DNA from: Parvibaculum indicum
GTDB taxonomy: Bacteria; Pseudomonadota; Alphaproteobacteria; Parvibaculales; Parvibaculaceae
DNA: 64,000 nt
Reading direction: 5' to 3'
Assembly (NCBI RefSeq): GCF_011762095.1
Contig: NZ_JAASQO010000007.1
Location: 62,001 to 126,000 of the forward strand
This document shows positions 19,005 through 29,714 of this stretch, piece after piece. The position numbers and the translations under genes are program-made. The notes beneath the pieces were generated by a model that did not search any database, had not been told where the DNA came from, and saw nothing but the letters and a program-made list of their open reading frames with translations. The first letter of the stretch is position 1, and the number at the start of each line of letters is the position of its first letter.

Positions 19005-20404
19005 CAGGCAGACACCGCCCTTGCCCGTTCGCGAATGAAGGCCTGCACCGCGCCAAGATCATTCGGCAGCGCGTCGAGGCGTTCCTCGCGCTCGAAAAGA
19101 TCGGCCATGCTTTCGGGCAGCGCGGGGCGAATGCCCGTCGCCTTTTCCACTGCGTCGGGGAATTTCGCCGGATGCGCCGTCGCCAGCGTCACCATGGGCG
19201 TGGAAAGCTGTCCCCGCTCGCGCGCCGCCGCGCCGAGGCCGACCGCGCTGTGCGGGTCCACCAATTCGCCGGTTTCCTGCCACATCCCGCGCATGATGCG
19301 CGCGGTCTCGTCCTCGTCCACCCGGGCCGCGCCGAAATTTGCGCGCATGGTTTCGAGCTGCGCCTTGTCCACGGTGAAAGCGCCCGATTGCGCAAGGCTC
19401 TGCATCAGGCGGCTCACATCCTCCGCCTTGCGGTCATAGGCGTCGAAAAGCAGCCGCTCGAAATTGGACGAGACCTGAATGTCCATGCTGGGCGACATGG
19501 TGGGCACGACCTTTTCGACCTCATAGCGGCCGCTCGCCAGCGTGCGCGCCAGAATGTCGTTCACATTGGTCGCCACGATGAGACGCTCCACCGGCAGGCC
19601 CATGCGCTTCGCCGCATAGCCTGCGAAGACGTCGCCGAAATTGCCCGTGGGCACGGAAAAGGCGACGGATCGCGTCGGCGCGCCCAGCGACACGGCGGCG
19701 GTGAAGTAATAGACGATCTGCGCCAGCACGCGGCCCCAGTTGATGGAGTTCACGCCCGCGAGCGCCACCTCGTCGCGGAAGGCATGGTCGTTGAACAGCG
19801 CCTTCACCAGCGCCTGGCAATCGTCGAACGAGCCTTCGACGGCGATGTTGTGGACATTGGCGTCGAGCACCGTCGTCATCTGGCGGCGCTGCACCTCCGA
19901 CACGCGGCCCTTGGGGTGCATGATGAAGATGTCGCTCGTCTCGCGGCCCCGGAAGGCCTCGATCGCCGCCGAGCCCGTATCGCCCGAGGTCGCGCCGACA
20001 ATGGTGATCTTCGACCCGCGCTTTTTCAGCACATGGTCGAACATGCGCGACAGGATCTGCATCGCCACATCCTTGAAGGCGAGCGTCGGCCCGTGGAACA
20101 GCTCCAGCAGCCAGTCGTTCGCGCCGGTCTGGACGAGCGGCGTCACCGCGCGGTGGCGGAAGGTCGCGTAAGCCTCGCGCACCATTTCCGCCAGTTCGTC
20201 CTCGGGGATCGCGCCGTCGACATAGGGCGCCATGATGCGGACCGCGGTCTCCTCGTAAGTGAGACCGGCCAGCGCCTCGATCTCGCCGGCGGTCATGCGC
20301 GGCCATTCGGCAGGCACGTAAAGCCCGCCATCGCGCGCAAGGCCCGTCAGCAGCGCATCGTCGAATTCAAGCTCCGGGGCCGCGCCCCGCGTGCTCACAT
20401 ATTT
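19004..20404 (-). CDS. thrC: Threonine synthase
   Basis: 466 residues from a GTG start giving MKYVSTRGAAPELEF, the usual N-terminus; GGAG lies a few bases upstream of the GTG. The frame stays open 30 codons further, but those residues do not resemble the family. PLP-dependent conversion of O-phosphohomoserine to threonine; the PLP lysine is K112 in GPTLAFKDVAMQ, with the phosphate-binding loop GATSGDTGSAA. It partners thrB, 9 kb away. Coupled by TGATG overlap to the M16 peptidase gene. Confidence 0.96.
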   Translation of the reverse strand, partial: KYVSTRGAAPELEFDDALLTGLARDGGLYVPAEWPRMTAGEIEALAGLTYEETAVRIMAPYVDGAIPEDELAEMVREAYATFRHRAVTPLVQTGANDWLLELFHGPTLAFKDVAMQILSRMFDHVLKKRGSKITIVGATSGDTGSAAIEAFRGRETSDIFIMHPKGRVSEVQRRQMTTVLDANVHNIAVEGSFDDCQALVKALFNDHAFRDEVALAGVNSINWGRVLAQIVYYFTAAVSLGAPTRSVAFSVPTGNFGDVFAGYAAKRMGLPVERLIVATNVNDILARTLASGRYEVEKVVPTMSPSMDIQVSSNFERLLFDAYDRKAEDVSRLMQSLAQSGAFTVDKAQLETMRANFGAARVDEDETARIMRGMWQETGELVDPHSAVGLGAAARERGQLSTPMVTLATAHPAKFPDAVEKATGIRPALPESMADLFEREERLDALPNDLGAVQAFIRERARAVSA

Positions 20405-20550
20405 CACCAGCGTCTCCAGGGAGTTGTGCCGGAAGCCGTTACCGTCCCCCCGCCAATCGCGGCGTAACCTATCGCCGCGCGGGCGGGAAGGCAATCGGGG
20501 GCCATGAGCAGATTTCCTGATGATGTGAATCTGTTTTCACTTCATCCATT

Positions 20551-20583
20551 TCCGTCATGGCCCGGCTCGTCCGGGCCATCCAC
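20551..20583. repeat. Family E palindromic repeat
   Basis: CATGGCCCGG and CCGGGCCAT arms around a short loop, in the gap upstream of thrC. Resembles a palindromic repeat common in alphaproteobacterial genomes; seen once in this window. The rest of 20405-20640 shows no gene. Confidence 0.55.
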
Positions 20584-20640
20584 GTCTTTCTTCCCGCCCC
20601 GCGAGGAGAAGGCGAAGGAAGCGAGAGACAGGTGCGGGCC

Positions 20641-20750
20641 TTGCATCCTTCGAGACGGCGCGAAGCGCCTCCTCAGGATGAGGATCGAATTCGGAATAAG
20701 CCCCTCATCCTGAGGAGCGGCGAAGCCGCGTCTCGAAGGGCGAGGCCCCG
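20641..20750. repeat. Family A dispersed repeat, inverted pair (copy A4)
   Basis: CATCCTTCGAGACGGCGCG...CCTCAGGATGAGG followed by CCTCATCCTGAGGAGCGGCG...CTCGAAGGGCGAGG. Lies between thrC and surf1, so it interrupts the otherwise continuous minus-strand gene run. Confidence 0.88.
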
Positions 20751-20764
20751 CCCCCTGCGCAGGC

Positions 20765-21520
20765 TCAGCCCTTCGGCCGCCCGACCCGCCCCCGCGCGAT
20801 GTGGAAGGCGATATAGATGCCCAGCAGCACGACCGCGAGGCCGTACCAGGTCAGCGCATAGTCGAGATGGTTGTTGGGCAGGTCGATCCGGGTCCGGCCG
20901 GGTTTGGGCCATGTGCCCTCGGGCACCTTGCCGTCCGCCTCGATCAGGAAGGGCGCGACGGGGCTCACCTGCGCGGCCTCGGCCATTCTGGCGACGTCGC
21001 GCACCATCCAGATATTTCTCTCCGGGTCGTCGGCGGCCGAAAAGGCCCCGCGCCTCTCGCTCCGGCGCAGATAGCCCGTCAGCGTGACCTCGCCCTCGGG
21101 CTCGCTGCCGGGACGTGTTGCCGGGTCGGCCAGCGCCTGCGGCACGAAGCCCCGGTCCACCAGCACATAGGCCCCTGCGCTCTCGCCCGGCCCGTCCAGC
21201 CTCAGCGGCGTGATGAGCGCGAAGCCGGGCTGGCTCGTGTCGCGATCCTGCGTGAAATAGCGCATCTCGCGCTCGTTGAGGAAATGCCCGGTGACGGTGA
21301 AGGGACGGTATTCGAGCCGGTCGAGATCGAGCGAGGCCCAGTCCGCGCGCGGCGGCAGGGGCCGCGGCGTTTCCGCCATGCGGGCTTCCATCCGCGCGAT
21401 CAGATCGGTCTTCCAGTGCAGCCGCTGTACCTGCCAGGTGCCGAGCCCGAGCAGGATGGGCAGCATGACGAGGGTCAGGATCGTCGGCGTCGGAAGCGGC
21501 CTGAAGACGGCGTTCTTCAC
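20765..21520 (-). CDS. SURF1 family cytochrome oxidase assembly protein
   Basis: 251 residues with the two-helix SURF1 layout: an N-terminal membrane segment (LTLVMLPILLGLGTWQVQRLHWK) and a C-terminal one (LTWYGLAVVLLGIYIAFH) around an extracytoplasmic domain. Signatures are GLGTWQ and DNNHLxYALTW-like DLPNNHLDYALTWY. SURF1 helps heme a insertion in aa3 oxidase. It starts with GTG, overlapping the DUF983 stop (GTGA). End of the cox cluster. Confidence 0.95.
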   Translation of the reverse strand: MKNAVFRPLPTPTILTLVMLPILLGLGTWQVQRLHWKTDLIARMEARMAETPRPLPPRADWASLDLDRLEYRPFTVTGHFLNEREMRYFTQDRDTSQPGFALITPLRLDGPGESAGAYVLVDRGFVPQALADPATRPGSEPEGEVTLTGYLRRSERRGAFSAADDPERNIWMVRDVARMAEAAQVSPVAPFLIEADGKVPEGTWPKPGRTRIDLPNNHLDYALTWYGLAVVLLGIYIAFHIARGRVGRPKG

Positions 21521-21930
21521 TTTGCGTCCTCGTCGCGCCCGGCGTTATCGGCCGTCTCCACCACATCGTGCAGCCGGCCTTCCCGGGCGGAATGGCGGTA
21601 TTGCTGCGCCACCAGCCAGCCCTTCAGCGGGCGCAGCAATCCCAGCGGCAGGATCAGGATGAGCGGAACCCACAGCACGGCATGGACCCAGTAGGGCGGC
21701 TGCCAGGTGAATTCCACCCAGAGCGCGAGGCCGACGATGATGAAGCCCGCGATCATCATGATGAAGACGGCGGGGCCGTCGCCCGCATCGGCAAAGTCAT
21801 AGTCGAGGCCGCAGGCCTCGCATCGCGGCTTGAGGTCGAGAAAGCCCTTGAAGAGCCGCCCTTCCCCGCAGCGCGGACAGCGGGCGCGCAGCCCGGCGCT
21901 CACCGGCGAAACCTGTTGTTTCTCTTCCAT
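21517..21930 (-). CDS. DUF983 small zinc-ribbon membrane protein
   Basis: 137 residues. Two C-x2-C pairs (RCPRCGEG and CEACGLDY) suggest a zinc ribbon, followed by two transmembrane helices (about 55-105). DUF983 proteins sit between coxC and surf1 in many Alphaproteobacteria, implying a role in oxidase assembly, but the function is unproven. Start chosen at the ATG with GAAGGG upstream. The stop overlaps the GTG start of surf1. Confidence 0.93.
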   Translation of the reverse strand: MEEKQQVSPVSAGLRARCPRCGEGRLFKGFLDLKPRCEACGLDYDFADAGDGPAVFIMMIAGFIIVGLALWVEFTWQPPYWVHAVLWVPLILILPLGLLRPLKGWLVAQQYRHSAREGRLHDVVETADNAGRDEDAK

Positions 21931-22041
21931 GTCGATGCCCTTCAAGCATGTGCGTGCGAAACGATAAGGGGCGGGCCCGCACGATCGCGGCCCGCCCCCT
22001 CTTGTTCTTGGCCCGGGTGCCCGAGAGCGCCCGGCGCGAAA

Positions 22042-22881
22042 TCAGTGCCCGCCGGCCACGGCGCCCGCGGAGCCCCAGATATAGATGCTCGCGAACAGGA
22101 ACAGCCAGACCACGTCCACGAAGTGCCAGTACCAAGCCGCCGCCTCGAAGCCGAAATGGGCTTTCGGCGTGAAGGCGCCGCCCGCGGCGCGGATCAGGCA
22201 GACGATCAGGAAGATCGTGCCGACGATCACATGGAAGCCGTGGAATCCGGTCGCCATGAAGAAGGTCGCGCCATAGATGTTGCCGCCGAAGGAGAAGGCG
22301 GCGTGCTGATATTCATAGGCCTGCACGGCGGTGAAGATCAGGCCCAGAACGACGGTCGCCAGGAGGCCCTGCACCAGGCCCTTGCGGTCGTCATGCAGCA
22401 GCGCGTGATGCGCCCAGGTCACCGTGGTGCCCGAGGTCAGCAGGATCAGCGTGTTGATCAGCGGCAGATGCCAGGGGTCGAAAACCTCGATGCCCTCCGG
22501 CGGCCAGTGACCGCCGGTAAAGGCAAGGCGCGAGGCCTGAATATGTTCGCCGGTGAAAAGGCTCGCATCGAAGAAGGCCCAGAACCAGGCCACGAAGAAC
22601 ATCACTTCGGAGGCGATGAACAGGATCATGCCGTAGCGCAGGTGAAGCTGCACCACCGGCGTATGGTCGCCCTGATTGCCTTCGCGGATCACATCGCGCC
22701 ACCAGCCGAACATGGTGTAGAGCACGATGGCCAGACCGATAAGGGCGATCCAGGGCTGCGCGCCGCGGAACCACTCGATCGCGCCGACCGCCATCACGAA
22801 GGCGCCGACCGAACCGACGAACGGCCAGGGGCTCGGATTGACCAGGTGATAGTCGTGATGTTTGCTGTGGGCGTCAGCCAT
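22042..22881 (-). CDS. coxC: Cytochrome c oxidase subunit III
   Basis: 279 residues with seven predicted helices, the full-length form. Family segments include [30 protein letters not shown] and the C-terminal [18 protein letters not shown]. Structural subunit of aa3 oxidase. It lies 101 bases downstream of the small single-helix protein gene; ctaG, usually located there, is absent. Confidence 0.97.
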   Translation of the reverse strand: MADAHSKHHDYHLVNPSPWPFVGSVGAFVMAVGAIEWFRGAQPWIALIGLAIVLYTMFGWWRDVIREGNQGDHTPVVQLHLRYGMILFIASEVMFFVAWFWAFFDASLFTGEHIQASRLAFTGGHWPPEGIEVFDPWHLPLINTLILLTSGTTVTWAHHALLHDDRKGLVQGLLATVVLGLIFTAVQAYEYQHAAFSFGGNIYGATFFMATGFHGFHVIVGTIFLIVCLIRAAGGAFTPKAHFGFEAAAWYWHFVDVVWLFLFASIYIWGSAGAVAGGH

Positions 22882-22908
22882 GTCCCCTCATCTCCACTTC
22901 ACGTTTCC

Positions 22909-22924
22909 GGGCGCCCGGGCGCCC
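22909..22924. other. Perfect 16-bp GC palindrome upstream of coxC
   Basis: GGGCGCCCGGGCGCCC, self-complementary, within the 101-base gap (22882-22982) where ctaG would be expected. Could be a regulatory site, an RNA hairpin or a deletion scar. Confidence 0.5.
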
Positions 22925-22982
22925 CAAGAAACCGGCATGTACCAGTCCGATTATATCCCGCTTCGCAGGCAACGCATCCCCG

Positions 22983-23183
22983 TCACAACGGACGGCTTGC
23001 GATATTGCCTCCGAGCTTGGCGATGGTGACGACGAAAAACAGCACCACCAAAGCCACCAGCACCCAGGCGATCGCGACATTGCGCTGCCTGCGGCGCTTC
23101 ACCATTGCCTCGTCCCAGTGCGGCGCCTCGATCTTGTGGCGATCCCGCTCCCGGGCGTCTTCTTTCTCTTCTTCGCCGCTCAT
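22983..23183 (-). CDS. Small single-helix protein of the cox cluster (CoxF-like)
   Basis: 66 residues: a charged N-terminus rich in E, K, R and D ([17 protein letters not shown]), then a basic patch and one transmembrane helix ([23 protein letters not shown]), leaving a short outer tail. Overlaps the ctaB stop by four bases (ATGA). Position and layout match the small CoxF-like proteins encoded after ctaB in many Alphaproteobacteria; function is not established. Confidence 0.82.
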   Translation of the reverse strand: MSGEEEKEDARERDRHKIEAPHWDEAMVKRRRQRNVAIAWVLVALVVLFFVVTIAKLGGNIASRPL

Positions 23184-24133
23184 GGGAAGACCGGCGCAAT
23201 CCCCGCCATCTTCTCGACCAGCAGGAGCGAGAAGATGAGGAAGAGATAAAGGATCGAAAATCCGAACAGCCGCATCGCGGCCCTGTGCTGCGCCGTCTTG
23301 TCGCCGTCGGGCGCCGGCGCGCAGCGCGCCAGGCGCGCGGCAAGCGCCAGGAAGACGACGCCGAGGCCGGCCGTCGCACCCGCATAGAGCCACCCGGCAA
23401 AGCCGAGCGCCACGGGCGAGAGGGTGACGGGCACCAGCAGCAGCGAATAGAGCATGATCTGGCGGCGCGTCTCGCGCTCGCCCGCCACGACGGGGAGCAT
23501 CGGCACGCCGACTTCTTCATAGTCGCCGGACTTGCACAGCGCGAGCGCCCAGAAATGCGGCGGCGTCCACATGAAGATGATGAGAAAGAGCGAGATCGAC
23601 TGGAGCGACACGTCGCCCGTCACCGCCGCCCAGGCGATCATGGGCGGGAAGGCGCCCGCCGCGCCGCCGATCACGATGTTCTGCGGCGTGGAGCGCTTCA
23701 GCCACATCGTATAGATGACGGCGTAAAAGAAGATGGTGAAGGCGAGCAGCGCGGCCGCCGTCCAGTTGACGAGCGCGCCCATGACGAAGACGGAGCCCGC
23801 CGCCATCACCGTGCCGAAGACGGCCGCTTCCTGCGGCGTCACGCGGCCGGAGGGCACGGGGCGCGTTCTGGTGCGCGTCATGCGCGCGTCGATATCGGCG
23901 TCGTACCACATGTTCAGCGCGCCGGAGGCCCCTGCCCCCACCGCGATGCACAAAAGCGCGGTGAAGCCGATCACCGGGTTGATGCCGCCCGGCGCCACCA
24001 CAAGACCGACAAGCGCGGTGAAGACGACCAGCGACATGACGCGCGGCTTCAGCAGCTCGAAGAAATCGCCGGCCGTGCCCATGCCGCCATCGGCATAGGA
24101 GGAAGCGTTTTCTGTGAAGGCCGTGTCGGACAT
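23180..24133 (-). CDS. ctaB: Protoheme IX farnesyltransferase (heme O synthase)
   Basis: UbiA-superfamily membrane prenyltransferase making heme O from heme B, about 317 residues with nine helices. Motifs are [17 protein letters not shown], the metal-binding [15 protein letters not shown] and the second loop [11 protein letters not shown]. Start chosen at the ATG giving [11 protein letters not shown]; an upstream GTG extension is possible. A strong hairpin separates it from coxA. Product feeds heme A synthesis for CoxA. Confidence 0.95.
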   Translation of the reverse strand: MSDTAFTENASSYADGGMGTAGDFFELLKPRVMSLVVFTALVGLVVAPGGINPVIGFTALLCIAVGAGASGALNMWYDADIDARMTRTRTRPVPSGRVTPQEAAVFGTVMAAGSVFVMGALVNWTAAALLAFTIFFYAVIYTMWLKRSTPQNIVIGGAAGAFPPMIAWAAVTGDVSLQSISLFLIIFMWTPPHFWALALCKSGDYEEVGVPMLPVVAGERETRRQIMLYSLLLVPVTLSPVALGFAGWLYAGATAGLGVVFLALAARLARCAPAPDGDKTAQHRAAMRLFGFSILYLFLIFSLLLVEKMAGIAPVFP

Positions 24134-24211
24134 CTGGATGCCGGTTCCCGAAACTTGTCTCTGGTCTGAAATCGTTTCGCCCGGCCGCGACACGCGGAAG
24201 AGCGAGAATGC

Positions 24212-24235
24212 TCCGGCCGGGTTGCCCCGGCCGGA
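24212..24235 (-). other. Intercistronic GNRA-tetraloop hairpin between coxA and ctaB
   Basis: Arms TCCGGCCGGG and CCCGGCCGGA, a perfect 10-base-pair stem with a GCAA loop on the minus-strand RNA, 12 bases after the coxA stop. No U run follows, so it is more likely an RNA-stabilising or attenuating element than a simple terminator. Confidence 0.7.
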
Positions 24236-24247
24236 AAGCGTTTCGTC

Positions 24248-25870
<1,623 letters not shown>

Positions 25871-25912
25871 TCAACACTTGTTCGCGAACTAGCCTAAAAG
25901 CGGTTTCCGGCC

Positions 25913-26773
25913 TTAACGGACGGCGGTCGCCGCGCCTGCGTCGGCCAGCTTCACCTTGTCGTCGGTGTCGGCGGAAGCCGTCTGCTGTGCCACCCAGGCC
26001 TTGTAGTCGTCCTGGGAGACGACCTTGATATTGATCGGCATGAAAGCGTGATTGGTGCCGCAAAGCTCCGAGCACTGGCCGTAATACATGCCGGTCTTCT
26101 CCACCCGGAACCAGGTCTCGTTGAGACGGCCGGGAATGGCATCCACTTTCACGCCGAAGGCGGGCACCGCGAAGGAATGGATCACGTCGGAAGACGTCAC
26201 GATCACGCGCACCGTGGTGTTCACCGGAACGACCATCGGCTCGTCGGCGGCGAAGAGGCGCGGCTCGCCCGGCTTCAGATCCGCATCGTCCTTCATGATG
26301 CTCAGGATATCGATGCCCTCGTCGGGATATTCGTAGGACCAGTTCCACTGATGCCCGATCGCCTTCACCGTGAGGTCCGACGGCGGGATGACCACTTCCT
26401 TGTAGAGGAGACGGAAGGAGGGAATGGCGATCACCACCAGGATCAGCACCGGGATCACCGTCCAGGCGACCTCGAGCAGCGTGTTGTGCGAGGTCTTGGA
26501 CGGCGTCGGATTGGAGCGGCGATTGAAGCGCACCGCCACGATCGCCATCAGGACCGCCACGAAGACGACGATCAGGGTGATGATGGGAAGAAGAATATCG
26601 TTGTGAAAGATGTGGATGTCGTCCGCGACCGTCGTCACGGAGGGCTGCAGGGCGATACCGCCATCCACCGGGTTGGCCATGGCCGCCCCGATAAAGCCGT
26701 CGAAGTGCCCGGTGGCCAAAAACAGTGCCACGAGCGCGAAACCGATCAGAAACCGCATGCTTTTCCCCAGCAT
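25913..26773 (-). CDS. coxB: Cytochrome c oxidase subunit II
   Basis: About 286 residues: signal or first helix (MRFLIGFALVALFLATG), two further transmembrane helices and a periplasmic cupredoxin domain. The CuA ligands are in YGQCSELCGTNHAFMPI, plus an upstream His in SSDVIHSFAVPAFG. The aromatic electron-entry patch is GHQWNWSYEYPD. Start chosen at an ATG with GGAG upstream; an open extension of 25 codons upstream has no family match. First gene of coxB-coxA-ctaB-coxC. Confidence 0.96.
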   Translation of the reverse strand: MLGKSMRFLIGFALVALFLATGHFDGFIGAAMANPVDGGIALQPSVTTVADDIHIFHNDILLPIITLIVVFVAVLMAIVAVRFNRRSNPTPSKTSHNTLLEVAWTVIPVLILVVIAIPSFRLLYKEVVIPPSDLTVKAIGHQWNWSYEYPDEGIDILSIMKDDADLKPGEPRLFAADEPMVVPVNTTVRVIVTSSDVIHSFAVPAFGVKVDAIPGRLNETWFRVEKTGMYYGQCSELCGTNHAFMPINIKVVSQDDYKAWVAQQTASADTDDKVKLADAGAATAVR

Positions 26774-26908
26774 TTCCACTCCAGTCCAGCGACTTGCCTC
26801 GGGGGCGCCGCGATGGGGCGGCCTCAGGCCCGCCTCGTACCGCTTCAATGTCGCTTACCCCCGTCGCCCGGTATTCCAGGCGCATCTTGGGCGTCAGAAA
26901 CCATAAAC

Positions 26909-26924
26909 CTTGCGCCATCGCAAG
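26909..26924. promoter_or_regulatory. Inverted repeat upstream of the cox cluster
   Basis: CTTGCG-CCAT-CGCAAG, perfect 6-base arms, about 135 bases before coxB. Candidate operator. The remainder of 26774-27273 holds no convincing gene; it should contain the divergent promoters. Confidence 0.4.
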
Positions 26925-27150
26925 CGCCCAGAGCGATCTTCCGGCGATTGAAACGGCCCGAGAGCGGCGATTGCCCCTCATTCGCGGAGGGCAGCGGGCG
27001 CGATCCCTTCGGACGAAACGCGACCGGCGCTGCCGTAACCTCCCTTGGCGCAGGAGTATAGTCCCGCGCGCGCAGGCCGCCAGATGCCCGGCAAGCCTTT
27101 GCGACGTTTTGCCACAAGCTCCATGTTAATTCGCCGCATTGCCAAACCGG

Positions 27151-27174
27151 AAACCCCTAATAATTAAAGGGTTT
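27151..27174. promoter_or_regulatory. AT-rich inverted repeat in the coxB divergent region
   Basis: AAACCC and GGGTTT arms flank CTAATAATTAAA. It lies about 100 bases before the hypothetical gene at 27274 and between two divergently read genes, where a terminator is not expected, so an operator or promoter element is more likely. Confidence 0.35.
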
Positions 27175-27273
27175 TGCCGCGCGCGCCTGCGTTGCGCACT
27201 GGCCGCGGGCGCCGTCAGGCATTACATTCAATCCGTTGAAAACCGGATGCATTCGCAGCCCGAAAGGCCAGTC

Positions 27274-27681
27274 ATGCGCGACGAATCCCTGATTCATTTC
27301 CACCACGGACGGCGGATTTCCGCGGGCCTCCACCTGCCCCGCAACGGCGCCGCCGCGCCCGAGCTCATCGCGGAGGCCGCGCCCTGGCTCGACCCGCGCG
27401 ATCCGGGCCGCTGCGTCGTGGGGTTCTGCGCCGCCCATCCCGATATGGTCGGCGACGTGACCGACGCCCCGCCCCGGGGCTGGGAAAACTGGGGGTTCAA
27501 CGAGTGGGACCAGTGGTTCGGGCGAATCAACGGCGTCTTTCTCGTCGATCTGGAGAAGCTGCGCGTCGTGCAGTATCCGCTCTATTCCTGCGGCGGCCAG
27601 ACGGTCCCTTGCGACCTCTCCGCCCTGCCCCGCCGGCTGGTGCCGGTGGAAGACTGGCTGGAAGGCCAGAAAACGCCGTAA
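27274..27681 (+). CDS. Hypothetical protein (135 residues)
   Basis: Begins MRDESLIHFHHGRRISAG and ends EDWLEGQKTP. No signal peptide or membrane segment. Aromatic-rich middle (ENWGFNEWDQWFGRING) and two cysteines in PLYSCGGQTVPCDL that could pair or bind metal. I do not recognise the family. AAAGG precedes this ATG; an earlier in-frame ATG lies at 27247. Codon usage matches neighbours. Stands alone between coxB and tldD. Confidence 0.75.
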   Translation: MRDESLIHFHHGRRISAGLHLPRNGAAAPELIAEAAPWLDPRDPGRCVVGFCAAHPDMVGDVTDAPPRGWENWGFNEWDQWFGRINGVFLVDLEKLRVVQYPLYSCGGQTVPCDLSALPRRLVPVEDWLEGQKTP

Positions 27682-27696
27682 TGTCGTTGTTGCGGA

Positions 27697-27798
27697 GCAT
27701 CCTTCGAGACGGGCCTTACGGCCCTCCTCAGGATGAGGCCGATCTAAACCCGAACCCTCATGCTGAGGAGCGGCAAAGCCGCGTCTCGAAGCATGCTG
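27697..27798. repeat. Family A dispersed repeat, inverted pair (copy A5)
   Basis: CATCCTTCGAGACGGGCC...CCTCAGGATGAGG, then CCTCATGCTGAGGAGCGGC...CTCGAAGCATG. The second unit has CATGCT paired with AGCATG instead of CATCCT with AGGATG, a compensatory change. Confidence 0.88.
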
Positions 27799-27841
27799 GC
27801 TCACACGCACACCATCAATCCGCCCCCGAAAGCAGAGCATC

Positions 27842-29275
27842 ATGACCACCGAACCCGACGACCTCTTTTTCAGCCAGACCGGCCTCGACCGTTCCCGCGT
27901 CGAAGCGCAGGTCGGCGAGGCGCTGCATAATTCGGACGATGGCGAGCTTTATCTCGAATTCCGCCAGTCGGAGGCGCTCGGCTTCGACGACGGCCGCCTC
28001 AAGACGGCGAATTTCGACACGCAGCAGGGCTTCGGCCTGCGCTGCGTGGCGGGCGAATCGACCGGCTATGCCCATGCCTCCGAACTCTCCGAAGACGCGC
28101 TGAAGCGCGCAAGCGATGCCGTGCAGGCGGTGAAGCAGGGCGGCAGCTTCACGCTCGCCGAGGGCCCGGCGCGCACCAACACGCATCTCTATTCCGACGA
28201 CAACCCGCTCGGCGCGCAGAGCTTCGAGGAGAAGGTGAAACTCCTTTCCGAAATCGATTCCTATGCCCGCGGCAAGGACCCGCGCGTGCAGCAGGTCTCC
28301 GCTTCGCTTGCCGGCGAGTGGCAGGCGGTGGAGATCATCCGCGCGGACGGCGCCGTGGTGCGCGACATCCGTCCCCTCGTCCGCCTCAATGTTTCGGTCA
28401 CGGTCGGCGAAGGCGAGCGGCAGGAGACGGGCTCCTATGGCGTCGGCGGCCGCATGGGCTACGACATCTTCATCGCGCCCGACCAGTGGCAGTCGCAGGT
28501 GGACGAGGCGCTGCGTCAGGCGCTCGTCAATCTGGACAGCGTCGCCGCGCCCGCGGGCGAGATGGATGTGGTGCTCGGCCCGGGCTGGCCCGGCATCCTG
28601 CTGCATGAAGCGATCGGCCACGGGCTCGAGGGCGATTTCAACCGCAAGAAGACCTCCGCCTTTGCAGGGCTCTTGGGTGAGCGCGTCGCCGCGCCCGGCA
28701 TCACCGTCGTCGATGACGGCACGCTGGCCGACCGGCGCGGCTCGCTGACCGTGGACGATGAAGGCACGCCCACCTCGCGCACGGTCCTCATCGAGGACGG
28801 CATTCTGAAAGGTTATATGCAGGACCGTCTGAACGCCCGCCTGATGGGCATGGCGGCTACCGGCAACGGACGGCGCGAGTCTTACGCGCATCAGCCCATG
28901 CCGCGCATGACCAACACCTACATGCTCTCGGGCGACAAGGACCCGGGCGAAATCCTCGCTTCGGTGAAGAAGGGCCTTTACGCCGTCTCCTTCGGCGGCG
29001 GCCAGGTGGACATCACCTCCGGCAAATTCGTTTTCACCTGCACCGAAGCCTACATGATCGAGAACGGCAGGATCGGCGCGCCGGTGAAGGGCGCGACCCT
29101 CATCGGCAACGGCCCGGACGTGCTGACCCGCGTCTCCATGATCGGCAACGACATGAAACTCGACCCCGGCATCGGCACTTGCGGCAAGGGCGGCCAGGGC
29201 GTCCCCGTCGGCGTCGGCCAGCCGACGCTGCTGGTGAACGGCCTCACCGTCGGCGGCACGGCGCAGGCGGCGTAA
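27842..29275 (+). CDS. tldD: Metalloprotease TldD
   Basis: 477 residues, full-length TldD. The zinc motif is H255-E-A-I-G-H260 and the C-terminal metal-site cysteine is in GTCGKGGQGVPVGVGQP. With PmbA (TldE, encoded at 62.3 kb) it forms a heterodimeric protease that degrades unfolded or modified peptides, as in microcin B17 maturation and CcdA turnover. It is divergent from the cox cluster, a common alphaproteobacterial arrangement. Confidence 0.97.
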   Translation: MTTEPDDLFFSQTGLDRSRVEAQVGEALHNSDDGELYLEFRQSEALGFDDGRLKTANFDTQQGFGLRCVAGESTGYAHASELSEDALKRASDAVQAVKQGGSFTLAEGPARTNTHLYSDDNPLGAQSFEEKVKLLSEIDSYARGKDPRVQQVSASLAGEWQAVEIIRADGAVVRDIRPLVRLNVSVTVGEGERQETGSYGVGGRMGYDIFIAPDQWQSQVDEALRQALVNLDSVAAPAGEMDVVLGPGWPGILLHEAIGHGLEGDFNRKKTSAFAGLLGERVAAPGITVVDDGTLADRRGSLTVDDEGTPTSRTVLIEDGILKGYMQDRLNARLMGMAATGNGRRESYAHQPMPRMTNTYMLSGDKDPGEILASVKKGLYAVSFGGGQVDITSGKFVFTCTEAYMIENGRIGAPVKGATLIGNGPDVLTRVSMIGNDMKLDPGIGTCGKGGQGVPVGVGQPTLLVNGLTVGGTAQAA

Positions 29276-29300
29276 GGTTCAAGACGGCCGATGCCACCTT

Positions 29301-29438
29301 CTTCACCTCCCCCCTTGAGGGGGAGGTCGGAATGCGGAACGCATTCCGGGTGGGGGGATGCAGCCTTGCCATGCATCGCAACGCCTATATCCGGCGCGCC
29401 ACCCCCTCCCAGCCCTCCCCCGTCAAGGGGGAGGGTTT
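29301..29438. repeat. Family B dispersed repeat (copy B2)
   Basis: CACCTCCCCC...GGGGGAGGTCGG, ATGCGGAACGCATTCC, a variable centre, then CCCTCCCCCGTCAAGGGG. Just downstream of tldD. Confidence 0.85.
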
Positions 29439-29506
29439 TGACACCGATGCCCTGCTTCCGCCGGGATGACGGCCTTTGTTGTGTTTTTAGAAACCAAAGA
29501 ACTCAG

Positions 29507-29540
29507 TGTCGTCCCGGCACTCGTTGCCGGGACCCATTGG
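29507..29540. repeat. Family C repeat, short copy (C1)
   Basis: GTGTCGTCCCGGCACTCG then TTGCCGGGACCCATTGG. It is the reverse of the second half of copies C3 and C4; the upstream GGGATGACGG and GTGTTTTTAGAAACC also match that module. Confidence 0.75.
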
Positions 29541-29563
29541 CCTTCCCCGCAATCCTGCAATTG

Positions 29564-29664
29564 CTCCTCACCCTGAGGAGCGGCAACGCCGCGTCTCGAA
29601 GGGCGAGGCCCGGCCCCATCGCCATCCTTCGAGACGGGCCTTACACCCCTCCTCAGGATGAGGT
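29564..29664. repeat. Family A dispersed repeat, inverted pair (copy A6)
   Basis: CCTCACCCTGAGGAGCGGC...CTCGAAGGGCGAGG, then CATCCTTCGAGACGGGCC...CCTCAGGATGAGG. Three repeat families occupy 29301-29664 with no gene between tldD and the VOC gene. Confidence 0.88.
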
Positions 29665-29714
29665 TTTGCCAGAGGCGATGCAAGCACCCCATCCGTAGAC
29701 GGAATACCTCCCCC

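Noticed and set aside
26845-27117. 90-codon minus-strand frame upstream of coxB
   Set aside because: Lies across the cox control region, has an atypical composition and no recognisable motif.
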